The notes under the pieces are model-generated. The model searched no databases and was not told the origin of the DNA. It saw only the letters and a program-made list of their open reading frames with translations. The position numbers and the translations under genes are program-made. A DNA stretch of 64,000 nucleotides from Methylobacterium gnaphalii. Lineage in GTDB: Bacteria; Pseudomonadota; Alphaproteobacteria; Rhizobiales; Beijerinckiaceae. Location of the stretch: assembly GCF_007992215.1 (NCBI RefSeq), contig NZ_BJZV01000018.1, forward strand, positions 1 through 64,000, given 5' to 3'. This document shows positions 52,197-62,560 of the stretch, piece by piece; the first letter of the stretch is position 1; each line of letters opens with the position of its first letter.

Positions 52197-53177
52197 ATGG
52201 TGGCTCGACCCGCATCCCCTCCGCTGAAGAAACCCGGCATCTACCTCGTGCGGATGTTGGTGTTCCTGATCCTCGTTGGGTTCCTCGCCTTCGTTCTCTT
52301 CCGGCAGATCACGCCGGCCTTCCTCGCCAATCCCGGCCTCAATGGTCTGATTCTCGGCGTTCTGCTGATCGCCGTGCTGCTCGCCTTTGGGCAGGTGATC
52401 CGGCTGTTTCGCGAAGTCTCCTACGTCAATGCCGTCGCCACCGGACAGACGCCGCCGAAGGCTAGGCCGACCCTGCTCGGCCCGCTTGTCCCGGCAATTG
52501 CTGCACGCACGGACGGCGCCACGCTGTCCGGCACCCGCGCTCATCTCGACACCACCGCTGCCCGGCTCGACGAGGGCCGCGAGATCCTGCGTTACGTGTC
52601 CGGCATCCTGATCCTGCTCGGCCTGCTCGGCACCTTCTGGGGCCTGATCGACACGCTTTCGGCGGTGGGCGGCGTGATCAGCGGCATGCGCGGCGGCGGT
52701 GATGCTGCGGTGATGTTCGACGAGCTCAAGAACGGCCTTGCCGTGCCGCTCTCGGGCATCGGGCTCGCCTTCTCCGCGTCCCTGTTCGGCCTCGCCAGCT
52801 CGCTGATCGTCGGCTTTCTCGACCTCCAGGCCGGCCAAGCCCATGCCCGCTTCCATAACGAGTTGGAGGATTGGCTGGTCTCCGGCGAGGATCAGGCCGT
52901 GACCGTCAGAGACGGCGCGGCCTCGCAGCAGGGCGCGGCTCTGTCGCGCGAGTTGCAGGAAACCCTGGAGCGCCTCAGCAAGCAGATCGCTGAAGGCAGC
53001 GGTGGCCGCACGGCGACACAGGCCATGACCAACCTCGCCGAGGGCATCCAGGGCCTCGTGCAGCATATGCGCGCCGAGCAGCAGATGATCCGCGACTGGG
53101 TCGAAGCCCAGGCGAGCCGCGAGAAGGAACTGAAGCAGGTGCTCGACCGGCTGAGCCGTGAGCGGGTCGAGTCCTGA
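52197..53177 (+). CDS. MotA/TolQ/ExbB-like membrane protein with coiled-coil tail
   Basis: This 326-residue membrane protein resembles the proton-channel subunit family MotA/TolQ/ExbB. About four membrane segments are predicted (roughly 16-36, 47-67, 131-152 and 185-207), with GTFWGLIDTL in the third and VPLSGIGLAFSASLFGLASSL in the fourth. A cytoplasmic coiled-coil tail covers about residues 235-326. It overlaps by one base the downstream OmpA-like gene, which would be the peptidoglycan-anchored stator partner. Flagellar genes are absent, so this looks like an envelope energising complex rather than MotA itself. Confidence 0.82.
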   Translation: MVARPASPPLKKPGIYLVRMLVFLILVGFLAFVLFRQITPAFLANPGLNGLILGVLLIAVLLAFGQVIRLFREVSYVNAVATGQTPPKARPTLLGPLVPAIAARTDGATLSGTRAHLDTTAARLDEGREILRYVSGILILLGLLGTFWGLIDTLSAVGGVISGMRGGGDAAVMFDELKNGLAVPLSGIGLAFSASLFGLASSLIVGFLDLQAGQAHARFHNELEDWLVSGEDQAVTVRDGAASQQGAALSRELQETLERLSKQIAEGSGGRTATQAMTNLAEGIQGLVQHMRAEQQMIRDWVEAQASREKELKQVLDRLSRERVES

Positions 53178-54190
53178 TGGCGTCGAGCCGAGGCCGCACG
53201 CATCGCAGCATCAACGTCTGGCCGGGCTATGTCGATGCGCTCGCGACGCTGCTGCTCTCGGTCGTGTTCCTGCTGACGATTTTCGTCGTCGGGCAGTTCT
53301 TCCTCTCGCAGGAGCTGACCGGGCGCGACGAGGTTCTGAATCGCCTCAACCGCCAGATTGCCGATCTCACCGACCTCTTGGCCCTGGAGCGCTCGAACCG
53401 GCGCACACAGGAAGAGACGGCCGCGTCGCTCAAGAACAGCCTCGAGCGCGCCGAGAGCGACCGGGACCGCCTGCAGGCGCTGAACGACGCCGCGCAGGCT
53501 GCCAAGGGGCAGTCGTCCGAGGTCGACAAGCAACTCGAAGCCGAGCGCGGCGCCACCGCGCGGGCGCAGAACCAGATCGATGTGCTCAACGAGCAGATCC
53601 GCGCCATGCGCCGTCAGCTCGCCGCCCTGGAGGACGCGCTCTCGGCCTCGGAGAAGCGCGACAAGGAGAGCCAGGCCCGCATCGCCGATCTCGGCAGCCG
53701 TCTGAACGTGGCTTTGGCCCAGCGCGTCCAGGAACTCGCCCGCTACCGCTCCGACTTCTTCGGGCGGCTGCGCCAAATCATCGGCAGCCGCTCCGACATC
53801 CGCATCGTCGGCGACCGCTTCGTACTCCAATCGGAGGTTCTGTTTCCCGCCGGCTCCGCCAGCCTGAAACCCGAGGCCGGCCCGGAGATCGACCGCATCG
53901 CCAGCGCGATCCTCGATATCTCGAAGGAGATTCCTGCGGATATTCCTTGGGTGCTACGCGTCGACGGGCACACCGATTCACGGCCGATTCAATCGGCGCA
54001 GTTTCCCTCGAACTGGTCCCTGTCGGCGGCCCGCGCCATCGCGGTGGTGCAGTATCTGAGAGGCAAGGGCATCCCGCCGCAAAGGATGCTCGCGGGCGCG
54101 TTCGGCGAGTTCCAGCCCCTGGATACGGGCACGACCGAAGAGGCCTATGCCAAGAACCGGCGGATCGAGATGAAGCTGACGGAGCGGTGA
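53177..54190 (+). CDS. OmpA-like peptidoglycan-binding protein with membrane anchor and coiled coil
   Basis: This 337-residue protein has an N-terminal membrane helix (about 18-40, LATLLLSVVFLLTIFVVGQF), a long coiled coil (about 45-190) and a C-terminal OmpA/MotB-type domain (about 200-337). The domain has VDGHTDSRPIQSAQF and NRRIEMKL, the peptidoglycan-binding signature. The architecture matches MotB/TolR-like stator partners. The ATG at 53177 overlaps the stop of the MotA/TolQ-like gene (TGATG), so the two are translated together. No flagellar or Tol-Pal genes are adjacent. Confidence 0.85.
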   Translation: MASSRGRTHRSINVWPGYVDALATLLLSVVFLLTIFVVGQFFLSQELTGRDEVLNRLNRQIADLTDLLALERSNRRTQEETAASLKNSLERAESDRDRLQALNDAAQAAKGQSSEVDKQLEAERGATARAQNQIDVLNEQIRAMRRQLAALEDALSASEKRDKESQARIADLGSRLNVALAQRVQELARYRSDFFGRLRQIIGSRSDIRIVGDRFVLQSEVLFPAGSASLKPEAGPEIDRIASAILDISKEIPADIPWVLRVDGHTDSRPIQSAQFPSNWSLSAARAIAVVQYLRGKGIPPQRMLAGAFGEFQPLDTGTTEEAYAKNRRIEMKLTER

Positions 54191-54221
54191 GGCGCTCTGC
54201 ATAGGGCTCCAAGAACAACGC

Positions 54222-54367
54222 CGTCATTCCGGGCCCGCGCAGCGGCAACCGGAATCCACGACTAAGGCACGATGGCCGGCTCGGACTTCCACATCAGCAG
54301 TGGATTGCCGTCTGCGACCTGCCCCTTCGGATCCGGGTCTTGCCTCTGGCGAGTCCCGCCATGACGG
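54222..54367. repeat. CGTCATTCCGGG-type intergenic element
   Basis: The spacer between the OmpA-like gene and the desulfhydrase gene starts with CGTCATTCCGGG and ends with CCCGCCATGACGG, an imperfect inverted pair, with GGAATCCA and TGGATT inside. Such CGTCATTCCGGG/ATGACGGG elements are common dispersed repeats of alphaproteobacterial chromosomes. I found only this copy in the window. Confidence 0.5.
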
Positions 54368-54377
54368 GAGCGGGCGT

Positions 54378-55403
54378 CTAAACGGGCCGAACGCCGAACT
54401 CGCCACGATAAGCAAACAGCCCCGGCACGCCGCCCGTCATCAAGAACAGCACGGCATCGCCGGGCCGATAGGCGCCGGCCCGCACATCGGCGAGCAGCCC
54501 GGCGAACGCCTTGCCGCTATAGACCGGGTCGAGCAGCATCCCCTCGGTCTGGGCCATCAGCGTCACCGCCTCGCGCATCCCATCCGTCGGGATGCCATAG
54601 CCCTCGCCACGGGCGGCACCGTCGATGACGATCTCCGCATCCGATATGGCGCGGTCGATCCCGAGCAGCGCGAGGGCGTCGCGTGCCTTGCCCAGAGTGA
54701 TCCGCCGCGCTTCGTCGAGCGGCGCGAGCACCGTGTAAGATTTCGCGAGGCGCGGATCACGCCCGAGGGCGGCCAAGCCCGCTGCCAGTCCGGCATGGGT
54801 GCCGCTGCTGCCATTGGCCGTGACCACGCGGCGGAAGCCTATACCCAGCGCAGACGACTGCTCCAGGATTTCGGCGATGCAGGAGGCGTAGCCGAGGCTA
54901 CCGAGCGCGCTCGATCCGCCAGAGGGAAACACCGCAACCCGCCGCCCCTCACCCTCCAGTTCCGCCGCGCGCGCCGTGGCGGCGGCGAGCGAATCCGCCT
55001 CACCCGGCAGCAGGTGCACGCGGGCGCCGAACAGCTCGTGCAGCAGGCGGTTGCCGTTGCCGGTGTAGTCGGGGTCCTCGCGCGGCACCGAGCGGGTCAG
55101 AAACAGCTCGCAGCGGAACCCGCATCGCGCAGCCGCCGCGGCGGTGAGCCGGGCGTGGTTCGATTGCAGGGCGCCCACCGAGATGACGGTGTCCGCACCG
55201 CTCGCCCTCGCCTGCCCGAGCAGGAACTCGAGCTTGCGCAGCTTGTTGCCGCCGCCGCCAACGGGTCCGATATCGTCGCGCTTCACGAAGAGGCGCACAC
55301 CGTTCAGCCCTTCTCCGAGATGGTGGCTCAACCCGTCGAGCGGCTGAATCGGCGTGGGTCCGCCGATCAGGTCGATCCGTGGAAAGCGCGAGAGGTCGAG
55401 CAA
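54378..55403 (-). CDS. PLP-dependent D-cysteine desulfhydrase / ACC deaminase family enzyme
   Basis: This 341-residue enzyme belongs to the fold-type II PLP family that includes D-cysteine desulfhydrase, ACC deaminase and L-cysteate sulfo-lyase. The PLP lysine lies in VKRDDIGPVGGGGNKLRKLE (about 41-60). Asn and Ser of QSNHARLTAAAA follow, and ANGSSGTHAGL is the phosphate-binding loop. The exact substrate cannot be told from sequence by eye. The D-cysteine and cysteate branches are more likely than ACC because of the SGT loop and length. It stops about ten bases from a dispersed repeat and starts three bases after the ABC transporter stop. Confidence 0.85.
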   Translation of the reverse strand: MLDLSRFPRIDLIGGPTPIQPLDGLSHHLGEGLNGVRLFVKRDDIGPVGGGGNKLRKLEFLLGQARASGADTVISVGALQSNHARLTAAAAARCGFRCELFLTRSVPREDPDYTGNGNRLLHELFGARVHLLPGEADSLAAATARAAELEGEGRRVAVFPSGGSSALGSLGYASCIAEILEQSSALGIGFRRVVTANGSSGTHAGLAAGLAALGRDPRLAKSYTVLAPLDEARRITLGKARDALALLGIDRAISDAEIVIDGAARGEGYGIPTDGMREAVTLMAQTEGMLLDPVYSGKAFAGLLADVRAGAYRPGDAVLFLMTGGVPGLFAYRGEFGVRPV

Positions 55404-55406
55404 AGC

Positions 55407-57290
55407 CTACTCCGCCGGGAGCGCCGCGAGCTTGAGGTGCGGCTCGCGCGGCCGGGCGCTGTCGCCAAACGGATCGGTGAATTGCAGGGCGGCGAGCTGC
55501 GCGTAGAGCTTGCCGCGCGCCAGCAGGCTCTCGTGCGTCCCCTCCTCGACGATGCGGCCATTGTCGAAGACCAGAATGCGGTCGGCGGCGCGGATCGTTG
55601 CGAGGCGATGGGCGATCACCAGCGTCGTGCGGCCCTCCATGAGGTGATCGAGCGCGTTCTGCACGGCGCGTTCGCTCTCGGCATCGAGCGCCGAGGTCGC
55701 CTCGTCGAGCAGCAGGATCGGCGCGTCCTTGAGGATGGCGCGGGCGATGGCGATGCGCTGGCGCTGTCCTCCCGACAGCGTCATGCCACGCTCGCCAACC
55801 TGCGTCGCGTAGCCCTGCGGAAGCGCGCGGATGAAGCCGTCGGCATTGGCGAGACTGGCGGCGTGCTGGATCTCCGCCTCGCTCGCGGCGGGGCGCCCGT
55901 AGCGGATGTTGTCGAGGATGGTGCCGGAGAACACCGTCGGGTCCTGCGGCACCAGTGAGAGCCGCTGGCGCAGGGCCTCAGGATCGACGGTGGCGATGTC
56001 GATGCCGTCGACGCGGATGCGGCCGCCCTGCGGATCATAGAAGCGCAGCAGGAGTTGCAGCACGGTGGTCTTGCCGGCACCCGAGGGGCCGACCAGCGCG
56101 ACGCGCTCGCCCGAGGCGACGCTGATGCGGACGCCGTCGAGCGCCTGATGCTCCGGTCGCGTCGGATAGGTGAAGTGCACGTCCTCGAAGGTCACCTCGC
56201 CGCGCGGCGGCTGCGGCAGGACGGCCGGGTTCTCCGGCGCCCGGATCGCCGGTTCGCTCGCCAGGATCTCGCCCAGGCGCTCGGCGGCACCGGCTGCCTG
56301 CGCCAGCTCGCCGTAGACCTCGGAGAGCTGCCCGAGCGCGCTCGCGCCGAACACGGCGTAGAGCACGAATTGCGAGAGCGTACCGGCGCTCATGGCGCCC
56401 GAGAGCACGCTCTGCGCGCCGTACCACATCACGCCGACGACCGAGCCCGAGATCAGGAAGATCGCCACGCCAGTGAGGATCGCACGTGCCTTGATCGAGG
56501 CGAGCGCAGCCGCATAGGCGTTCTCGGCAGCGGCGCCGAAGCGCGCAGTGGTCTCGCGGCCCATGCCGAAGGCCTGCATGGTGCGCACCGCACCGATCGC
56601 CTCCGAGGCATAGGCCGAGGCGTCGGCCAACCGATCCTGCGCGGCGCGCGAGCGGCGGCGGACGCCGCGTCCCGACAGGATCAGCGGGAACACGATCAAC
56701 GGGATCGCACCGAGCACGAGGACCGACAGCCGCGGGCTCGTCCACACCATCATCACGATCGCGCCGACGAACAGGAAGGCGTTGCGCAGCAAAATCGAGA
56801 TCGAAACGCCGAAGACCGACTTCACCTGTGTCGCGTCCGCCGTGAGGCGTGAGACGATCTCGCCGGACTGGGTGCGGTCGTAGAAGGCTGGATCGAGAAT
56901 GGTCAGCCGTGAGAAGACGGCGGTGCGCAGGTCGGCGACCACGCGCTCGCCGAGGCTGACCACGGTGTAGTAGCGGCCGGCGCTCGAGAGGCCGAGCACT
57001 GCCACGACGCCCAGCAGAGCCAGGAAGTAGCTGTCGATGAAGACATGGCCTTCCGGCGAGAAGCCGTGATCGATCACCCGGCGGATCGCGATGGGCACGA
57101 CCAGCGTCGCGCCGCTGGCGAAAATCAGCGAGAGAAGCGCCGCCAGGATGCGGCCGCGATAGACGGCGGCGAACGGAATCAGCGGCCTCAGCGCGCTGAG
57201 CGGGGCACGCCTCGCGGCCTCGCGGCCATCCTCAGCCTTGCGCCTGCGCCTGCCTCTCGCCCCCGTGACGGCATCATCCGCGGCGGCCAT
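55407..57290 (-). CDS. ABC exporter, fused permease-ATPase (ABCB/MsbA type)
   Basis: This 627-residue half-transporter has an N-terminal six-helix ABC exporter domain (about 40-330) and a C-terminal ATPase domain. Walker A is GPSGAGKTTVLQ (about 410), the signature is LSGGQRQRIAIARA and Walker B ILLLDEATSALD. A basic N-terminal tail (GARGRRRRKAED) precedes the first helix. The substrate is unknown; lipid, peptide or drug export are all possible. The desulfhydrase gene starts three bases past its stop, so they form an operon. Confidence 0.93.
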   Translation of the reverse strand: MAAADDAVTGARGRRRRKAEDGREAARRAPLSALRPLIPFAAVYRGRILAALLSLIFASGATLVVPIAIRRVIDHGFSPEGHVFIDSYFLALLGVVAVLGLSSAGRYYTVVSLGERVVADLRTAVFSRLTILDPAFYDRTQSGEIVSRLTADATQVKSVFGVSISILLRNAFLFVGAIVMMVWTSPRLSVLVLGAIPLIVFPLILSGRGVRRRSRAAQDRLADASAYASEAIGAVRTMQAFGMGRETTARFGAAAENAYAAALASIKARAILTGVAIFLISGSVVGVMWYGAQSVLSGAMSAGTLSQFVLYAVFGASALGQLSEVYGELAQAAGAAERLGEILASEPAIRAPENPAVLPQPPRGEVTFEDVHFTYPTRPEHQALDGVRISVASGERVALVGPSGAGKTTVLQLLLRFYDPQGGRIRVDGIDIATVDPEALRQRLSLVPQDPTVFSGTILDNIRYGRPAASEAEIQHAASLANADGFIRALPQGYATQVGERGMTLSGGQRQRIAIARAILKDAPILLLDEATSALDAESERAVQNALDHLMEGRTTLVIAHRLATIRAADRILVFDNGRIVEEGTHESLLARGKLYAQLAALQFTDPFGDSARPREPHLKLAALPAE

Positions 57291-57457
57291 GAGTCCTCGT
57301 CATCTTCTCATCCCAGAAGTGTTTTGCTTGCGTTCTCGGAGCGGTCTTGTTCGCTGGAAGCGGCTGGGGTATAGGCCCGCCTTCACCGAAACGCGCGTGA
57401 TATTCGGCCGCGGACCGCAGCGCCGTCCGGTCGGCGTGACCCAATCAGGACTTCGTC

Positions 57458-57712
57458 ATGGCAAAAGATGCGGCCGCCAAGGCCAAGGGAACCGAGCATC
57501 CCGACTATCACTTCATCAAGGTCGTGATGACCGATGGCACCGAGTACATGACCCGGTCGACGTACGGCAAGGAGGGCGATGTCCTCAACCTCGACATCGA
57601 CCCGACGACCCACCCTGCCTGGACCGGCGGCGAGCAGAAGATGCTCGATCGCGGCGGCCGCGTCTCGCGCTTCAACTCGCGCTTTGGTGGCCTGGCCTTC
57701 GGCAAGAAGTGA
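57458..57712 (+). CDS. rpmE: 50S ribosomal protein L31 (cysteine-free form)
   Basis: This 84-residue protein is L31, located at the subunit interface on the 50S central protuberance. The [14 protein letters not shown] block and the C-terminal [14 protein letters not shown] are typical. No cysteines are present, so it is the zinc-independent form. The start is the ATG at 57458. It is followed after 43 bp by a strong intrinsic terminator, so it is probably a single-gene unit. Confidence 0.95.
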   Translation: MAKDAAAKAKGTEHPDYHFIKVVMTDGTEYMTRSTYGKEGDVLNLDIDPTTHPAWTGGEQKMLDRGGRVSRFNSRFGGLAFGKK

Positions 57713-57755
57713 TTCTTCGGGAGTCGGGCACCACGCCCGACCCTGGACGTTGACG

Positions 57756-57782
57756 GGCGACGCTCCTCAGCGTCGCCTTTTT
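57756..57782 (+). terminator. Rho-independent terminator after rpmE
   Basis: GGCGACGCT and AGCGTCGCC form a perfect 9-bp stem with a CCTC loop, followed by five T. It is a textbook intrinsic terminator for the L31 gene. Confidence 0.92.
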
Positions 57783-57981
57783 CATATCCGACGGCCTGGG
57801 ACGACCAGCTGGGAAGCTCTTGACCCGCGGTCGACCCATGCACCGAGGGCCCTGGCGCCGGTTGGCGCTGATGCCCAACTGGTGTAGGAGCCCGCTGGCC
57901 GAACGGAGGATTCCTCCGGGCGGTCGTTTCGTTTTGCCGATCGCCTGATTCGCGTCCGCGATCGCGGACCGCCGGAACCCC

Positions 57982-58407
57982 ATGCAGACCGTCCTGATCG
58001 TCGTCCACCTCTTCATCGTCCTGGCGCTCATCGTCACGGTGCTGCTGCAGCGCTCCGAGGGCGGCCTCGGGCTCGGCGGCGGTGGCGGCGGTGGCGTATC
58101 CGGATTCATGACCGGCCGCGGTCAGGCCAATGCCCTCACCCGGGCGACGGCGATCCTCGCCGCCATGTTCTTCGCGACGAGCATCACGCTGGCGATCATG
58201 GCGCATCACAGCGCCGGGCCGCGCTCGATCCTCGACGGTGACGGCAATGTTCAGCCGGTCCAGCAGCAGCCGAACGCCGACAACCTGCTCGACACGCTGC
58301 GCCAGCAAGGCGGCAAGCCGGCGGATGGCGCACCCGCTCCGCAGAGCCCAGCTCCCGCTGCGCCGCCGGCAGCCCCCGCCGCGCCGTCGGCTCCGCAGTC
58401 GCGTTGA
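57982..58407 (+). CDS. secG: Preprotein translocase subunit SecG
   Basis: This 141-residue protein is SecG, an accessory subunit of the SecYEG protein export channel. Two membrane segments are visible (about 1-21 with VLIVVHLFIVLALIVTVLLQ, and about 51-72 with ATAILAAMFFATSITLAI). The glycine-rich loop GLGLGGGGGGG between them is diagnostic. The C-terminus is a long proline/alanine-rich extension, longer than in E. coli but normal in alphaproteobacteria. It is followed by pyrG, a common arrangement in this group. Confidence 0.93.
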   Translation: MQTVLIVVHLFIVLALIVTVLLQRSEGGLGLGGGGGGGVSGFMTGRGQANALTRATAILAAMFFATSITLAIMAHHSAGPRSILDGDGNVQPVQQQPNADNLLDTLRQQGGKPADGAPAPQSPAPAAPPAAPAAPSAPQSR

Positions 58408-58580
58408 GGCAACAGCGCGGAGGAGACTCCGCGCGACTGGGCGCCCGAGGGCGGCCGATTCTAGCGTCGGCCCTCAGGCATTGATGAAACCCGCCAGCGG
58501 CATGGCCCTGCGGTGCGTGCCCGGCGGGCCGCGCGGCGGGTGAACCTTTGCGGTTTGGCGAATCGCGTAACCCTGTTTAA

Positions 58581-60248
<1,668 letters not shown>

Positions 60249-60264
60249 GCATGAGAGCAGCCCG

Positions 60265-60663
60265 ATGAACGTGATCTCCGGGCTGCCCGCCTTCCTCGCC
60301 TATTTCGCCGCCGCGATCGTCCTCGTGGCGCTCTACATCCTGGTCTACATCACCGCGACGGCGCATCGCGAGATGGCGCTCATCCGCGCCGGCAACACCG
60401 CTGCCGCGCTTAGCCTCGGCGCCAGTCTGATCGGTTACGCCCTGCCGCTCTCGGTGGCGATCCGCAACGCCCAGTCGATCCTCGACTGCATCGTCTGGGG
60501 CCTCGTCGCCCTGGTGGTGCAGATCCTGATCTACTGGCTCGTACGGTTTATTCTGCCCGACCTCTCCCGCCGCATCTCGCAGAACGAGATAGCGGCTGCG
60601 ATCCTGCTCGGGGCGGCCTCACTCGCGGGCGGGATCGTGAACGCGGCCTCGATGTCGTATTGA
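60265..60663 (+). CDS. DUF350 membrane protein
   Basis: This 132-residue protein has about four predicted membrane helices, starting FLAYFAAAIVLVALYILVYI and including ALVVQILIYWLVRFI. DUF350 proteins (E. coli YjfL) are found next to DUF1190 and glutathionylspermidine-synthase-like proteins, as here, suggesting a shared membrane-associated role. The function is unknown. It starts 17 bp after pyrG and about 70 bp before the DUF1190 gene, so the block is one operon. Confidence 0.87.
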   Translation: MNVISGLPAFLAYFAAAIVLVALYILVYITATAHREMALIRAGNTAAALSLGASLIGYALPLSVAIRNAQSILDCIVWGLVALVVQILIYWLVRFILPDLSRRISQNEIAAAILLGAASLAGGIVNAASMSY

Positions 60664-60731
60664 GGCAGCACGGGGGGTCGGATGACGAATCTGCGGATGA
60701 ACGCCTGGCTCAACTTGGTGAGCCCGCGCAG

Positions 60732-61331
60732 ATGAAGCGCTCGCAGACCGTCTCGCTCGTCCTGCTCGCGGGTGCGGGCGCTGCGGCCTTCGGGTTCGCC
60801 TCGGTCGATCATTCGCAGGCCGAGGAGGATGTTCGCGTCTATGCGAACCCCGCCAAATGTATCGCCGCGCATCTCCGCAGCGAGGCGGATTGCCAGAGCG
60901 AATACGACATCGCCCGCGCACTCTACACGACTGCTGCCCCGCGCTACACCTCGACGATCGACTGCGAGGCCCATCACGGCCCAGGCCACTGCGTCGCTGG
61001 CGAGAGCGTAGCCGAGGCCGCCCGTGGAAAATTCATCCCGGTGATGGCCGGCTACGTGATCGGCGCGACGGCGGAGCAGAAGCTGCCGCCGCAACCGGTC
61101 TTCGACCACGCCCCGAAGGACGAGACGCAGCAGGCCAGCCATTCGACCGGCGTCCATAGCGGCTACTGCACCGGTTCGGGCGCCCGCATCTGGACCACGG
61201 GCTACGGCCGATCCTCGGTGGCGCGGGTGTCCTCCGCGGCGTTGCGCGGGTCGTCCTTCGGTGGGTTCGGCGGCACGGGACGGTCGTTCTCGTCCTACTC
61301 ATCATCCTCGCACGGCTTCTTCGGCGGCTGA
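60732..61331 (+). CDS. DUF1190 exported protein
   Basis: This 199-residue protein begins with a signal-type segment (MKRSQTVSLVLLAGAGAAAFG). A cysteine-containing periplasmic domain of the DUF1190 family (E. coli YgiB/YjfM) follows, with KCIAAHLRSEADCQSEYDIA. The C-terminus is a low-complexity serine/glycine tail (GGFGGTGRSFSSYSSSS), typical of the family. The stop overlaps the start of the synthetase gene as TGATG. I start at the ATG at 60732; the frame is open further upstream only through a TTG. Confidence 0.85.
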   Translation: MKRSQTVSLVLLAGAGAAAFGFASVDHSQAEEDVRVYANPAKCIAAHLRSEADCQSEYDIARALYTTAAPRYTSTIDCEAHHGPGHCVAGESVAEAARGKFIPVMAGYVIGATAEQKLPPQPVFDHAPKDETQQASHSTGVHSGYCTGSGARIWTTGYGRSSVARVSSAALRGSSFGGFGGTGRSFSSYSSSSHGFFGG

Positions 61332-62500
61332 TGCGCCGCGTCCCCACCGGTGAGCGGCCCGACTGGCGCGAGACCGCGCGGAAAAACGGCTTCGTCTTTC
61401 ACACGCTCGATGGCGCTCCCTACTGGGAGGAGAGCCACGCCTACGCCTTCACGCTCGCCGAGATCGAGGAGGACATCGGGGCGCCGAGCGGCGAGTTGCA
61501 CGCGCTCTGCCTCGACTTCGCCGGTCGCGCCGTCGAGGACGAGCGCATCCTCGCCTCACTCCGCATCCCCGAAAGCGCCTGGGACGCGGTTCGCGGCAGT
61601 TGGCGCCGGGGCGATGCCAGCCTCTACGGCAGGCTGGACCTTTCCTATGACGGCAACGGGCCAGCCAAACTCCTCGAATACAACGCCGACACGCCGACGG
61701 CGCTCTACGAGACCGGCGTGTTCCAGTGGCTCTGGCTGGCAGAGTTGCTGCGCGACGGCCTGCTGCCGGCCGGCAGCGACCAGTACAATGCCGTCCACGA
61801 GCGGCTGATCGCGCGCTTCCGCGAGATCGGCGCCGGCAGCCTCACCGGCTTCGCCGCCGAGGCTGATGCGCCCGAGGATCGCGGCACCGTCGCCTATCTG
61901 CAGGATTGTGCGATCCAGGCCGGGCACATCACGCGCTTCCTGGACCTCTCCGAGATCGGTTTGAAGAGGGATGGCCGTTTTTGCTCGCCGGAGGAGATGC
62001 CGATCGACCTGCTATTCAAACTCTACCCTTGGGAATGGGCTTTCGCCGATGCCTTCGCCGCGGGCGTCGCAAGGAGCCCAACCCGATTCCTCGAGCCGCC
62101 CTGGAAGGCGGTGCTCTCGAACAAGGGGTTGCTACCGCACCTCTGGGCGCAGGAGCCCGGCCATCCGAACCTGCTTCCGGCTTTCTTCGAGAGTGATCCG
62201 AAGGCCGCCAGCCTCGGCGCGTCCTACGTGCGCAAGCCGCTCTTTTCGCGAGAGGGCTCGAACATCGAGATCCTCTGCGATGGTGCGCTGCTCGCGCACG
62301 AGCCCGGCCCCTACGGTGGCGAAGGTTACATCCGGCAGGCGCTCGCAGAATTACCGAGCTTCGACGACCGTCGCAGGCCGCTGATCGGCTCGTGGATCAT
62401 AGGCGATGCGCCAGCGGGCCTCTGCGTGCGGGAGAGCCGCGGCGCGATCACCGGTAACGACGCCCTGTTCGTTCCGCACTTCATCGAACCCGCGGCGTGA
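61331..62500 (+). CDS. Glutathionylspermidine synthase-like ATP-grasp protein
   Basis: This 389-residue protein belongs to the glutathionylspermidine synthase-like family (E. coli YgiC/YjfC), ATP-grasp ligases that join an amine to a carboxylate. Visible features are RLDLSYDGNGPAKLLEYN and EYNADTPTALYETG (the metal/ATP region, about 105-125), KLYPWEWAF, and the C-terminal SWIIGDAPAGLCVRES. The amidase half of the bifunctional E. coli enzyme is absent. It is coupled to DUF1190 by a one-base overlap. YgiC-type proteins do not obviously make glutathionylspermidine, so the product is open. Confidence 0.85.
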   Translation: MRRVPTGERPDWRETARKNGFVFHTLDGAPYWEESHAYAFTLAEIEEDIGAPSGELHALCLDFAGRAVEDERILASLRIPESAWDAVRGSWRRGDASLYGRLDLSYDGNGPAKLLEYNADTPTALYETGVFQWLWLAELLRDGLLPAGSDQYNAVHERLIARFREIGAGSLTGFAAEADAPEDRGTVAYLQDCAIQAGHITRFLDLSEIGLKRDGRFCSPEEMPIDLLFKLYPWEWAFADAFAAGVARSPTRFLEPPWKAVLSNKGLLPHLWAQEPGHPNLLPAFFESDPKAASLGASYVRKPLFSREGSNIEILCDGALLAHEPGPYGGEGYIRQALAELPSFDDRRRPLIGSWIIGDAPAGLCVRESRGAITGNDALFVPHFIEPAA

Positions 62501-62560
62501 GGACGCGAACCGGCCGTTGGCGCTGCCGTGGCGCGCGTTCCGCGCTATGGTGAGATCATC

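Noticed and set aside
52197..54190. Zorya-type antiphage system (ZorA/ZorB-like pair)
   Set aside because: The two proteins share only the general MotA/OmpA architecture, and no ZorC, ZorD or ZorE-like helicase or nuclease gene is adjacent. The neighbourhood is housekeeping.
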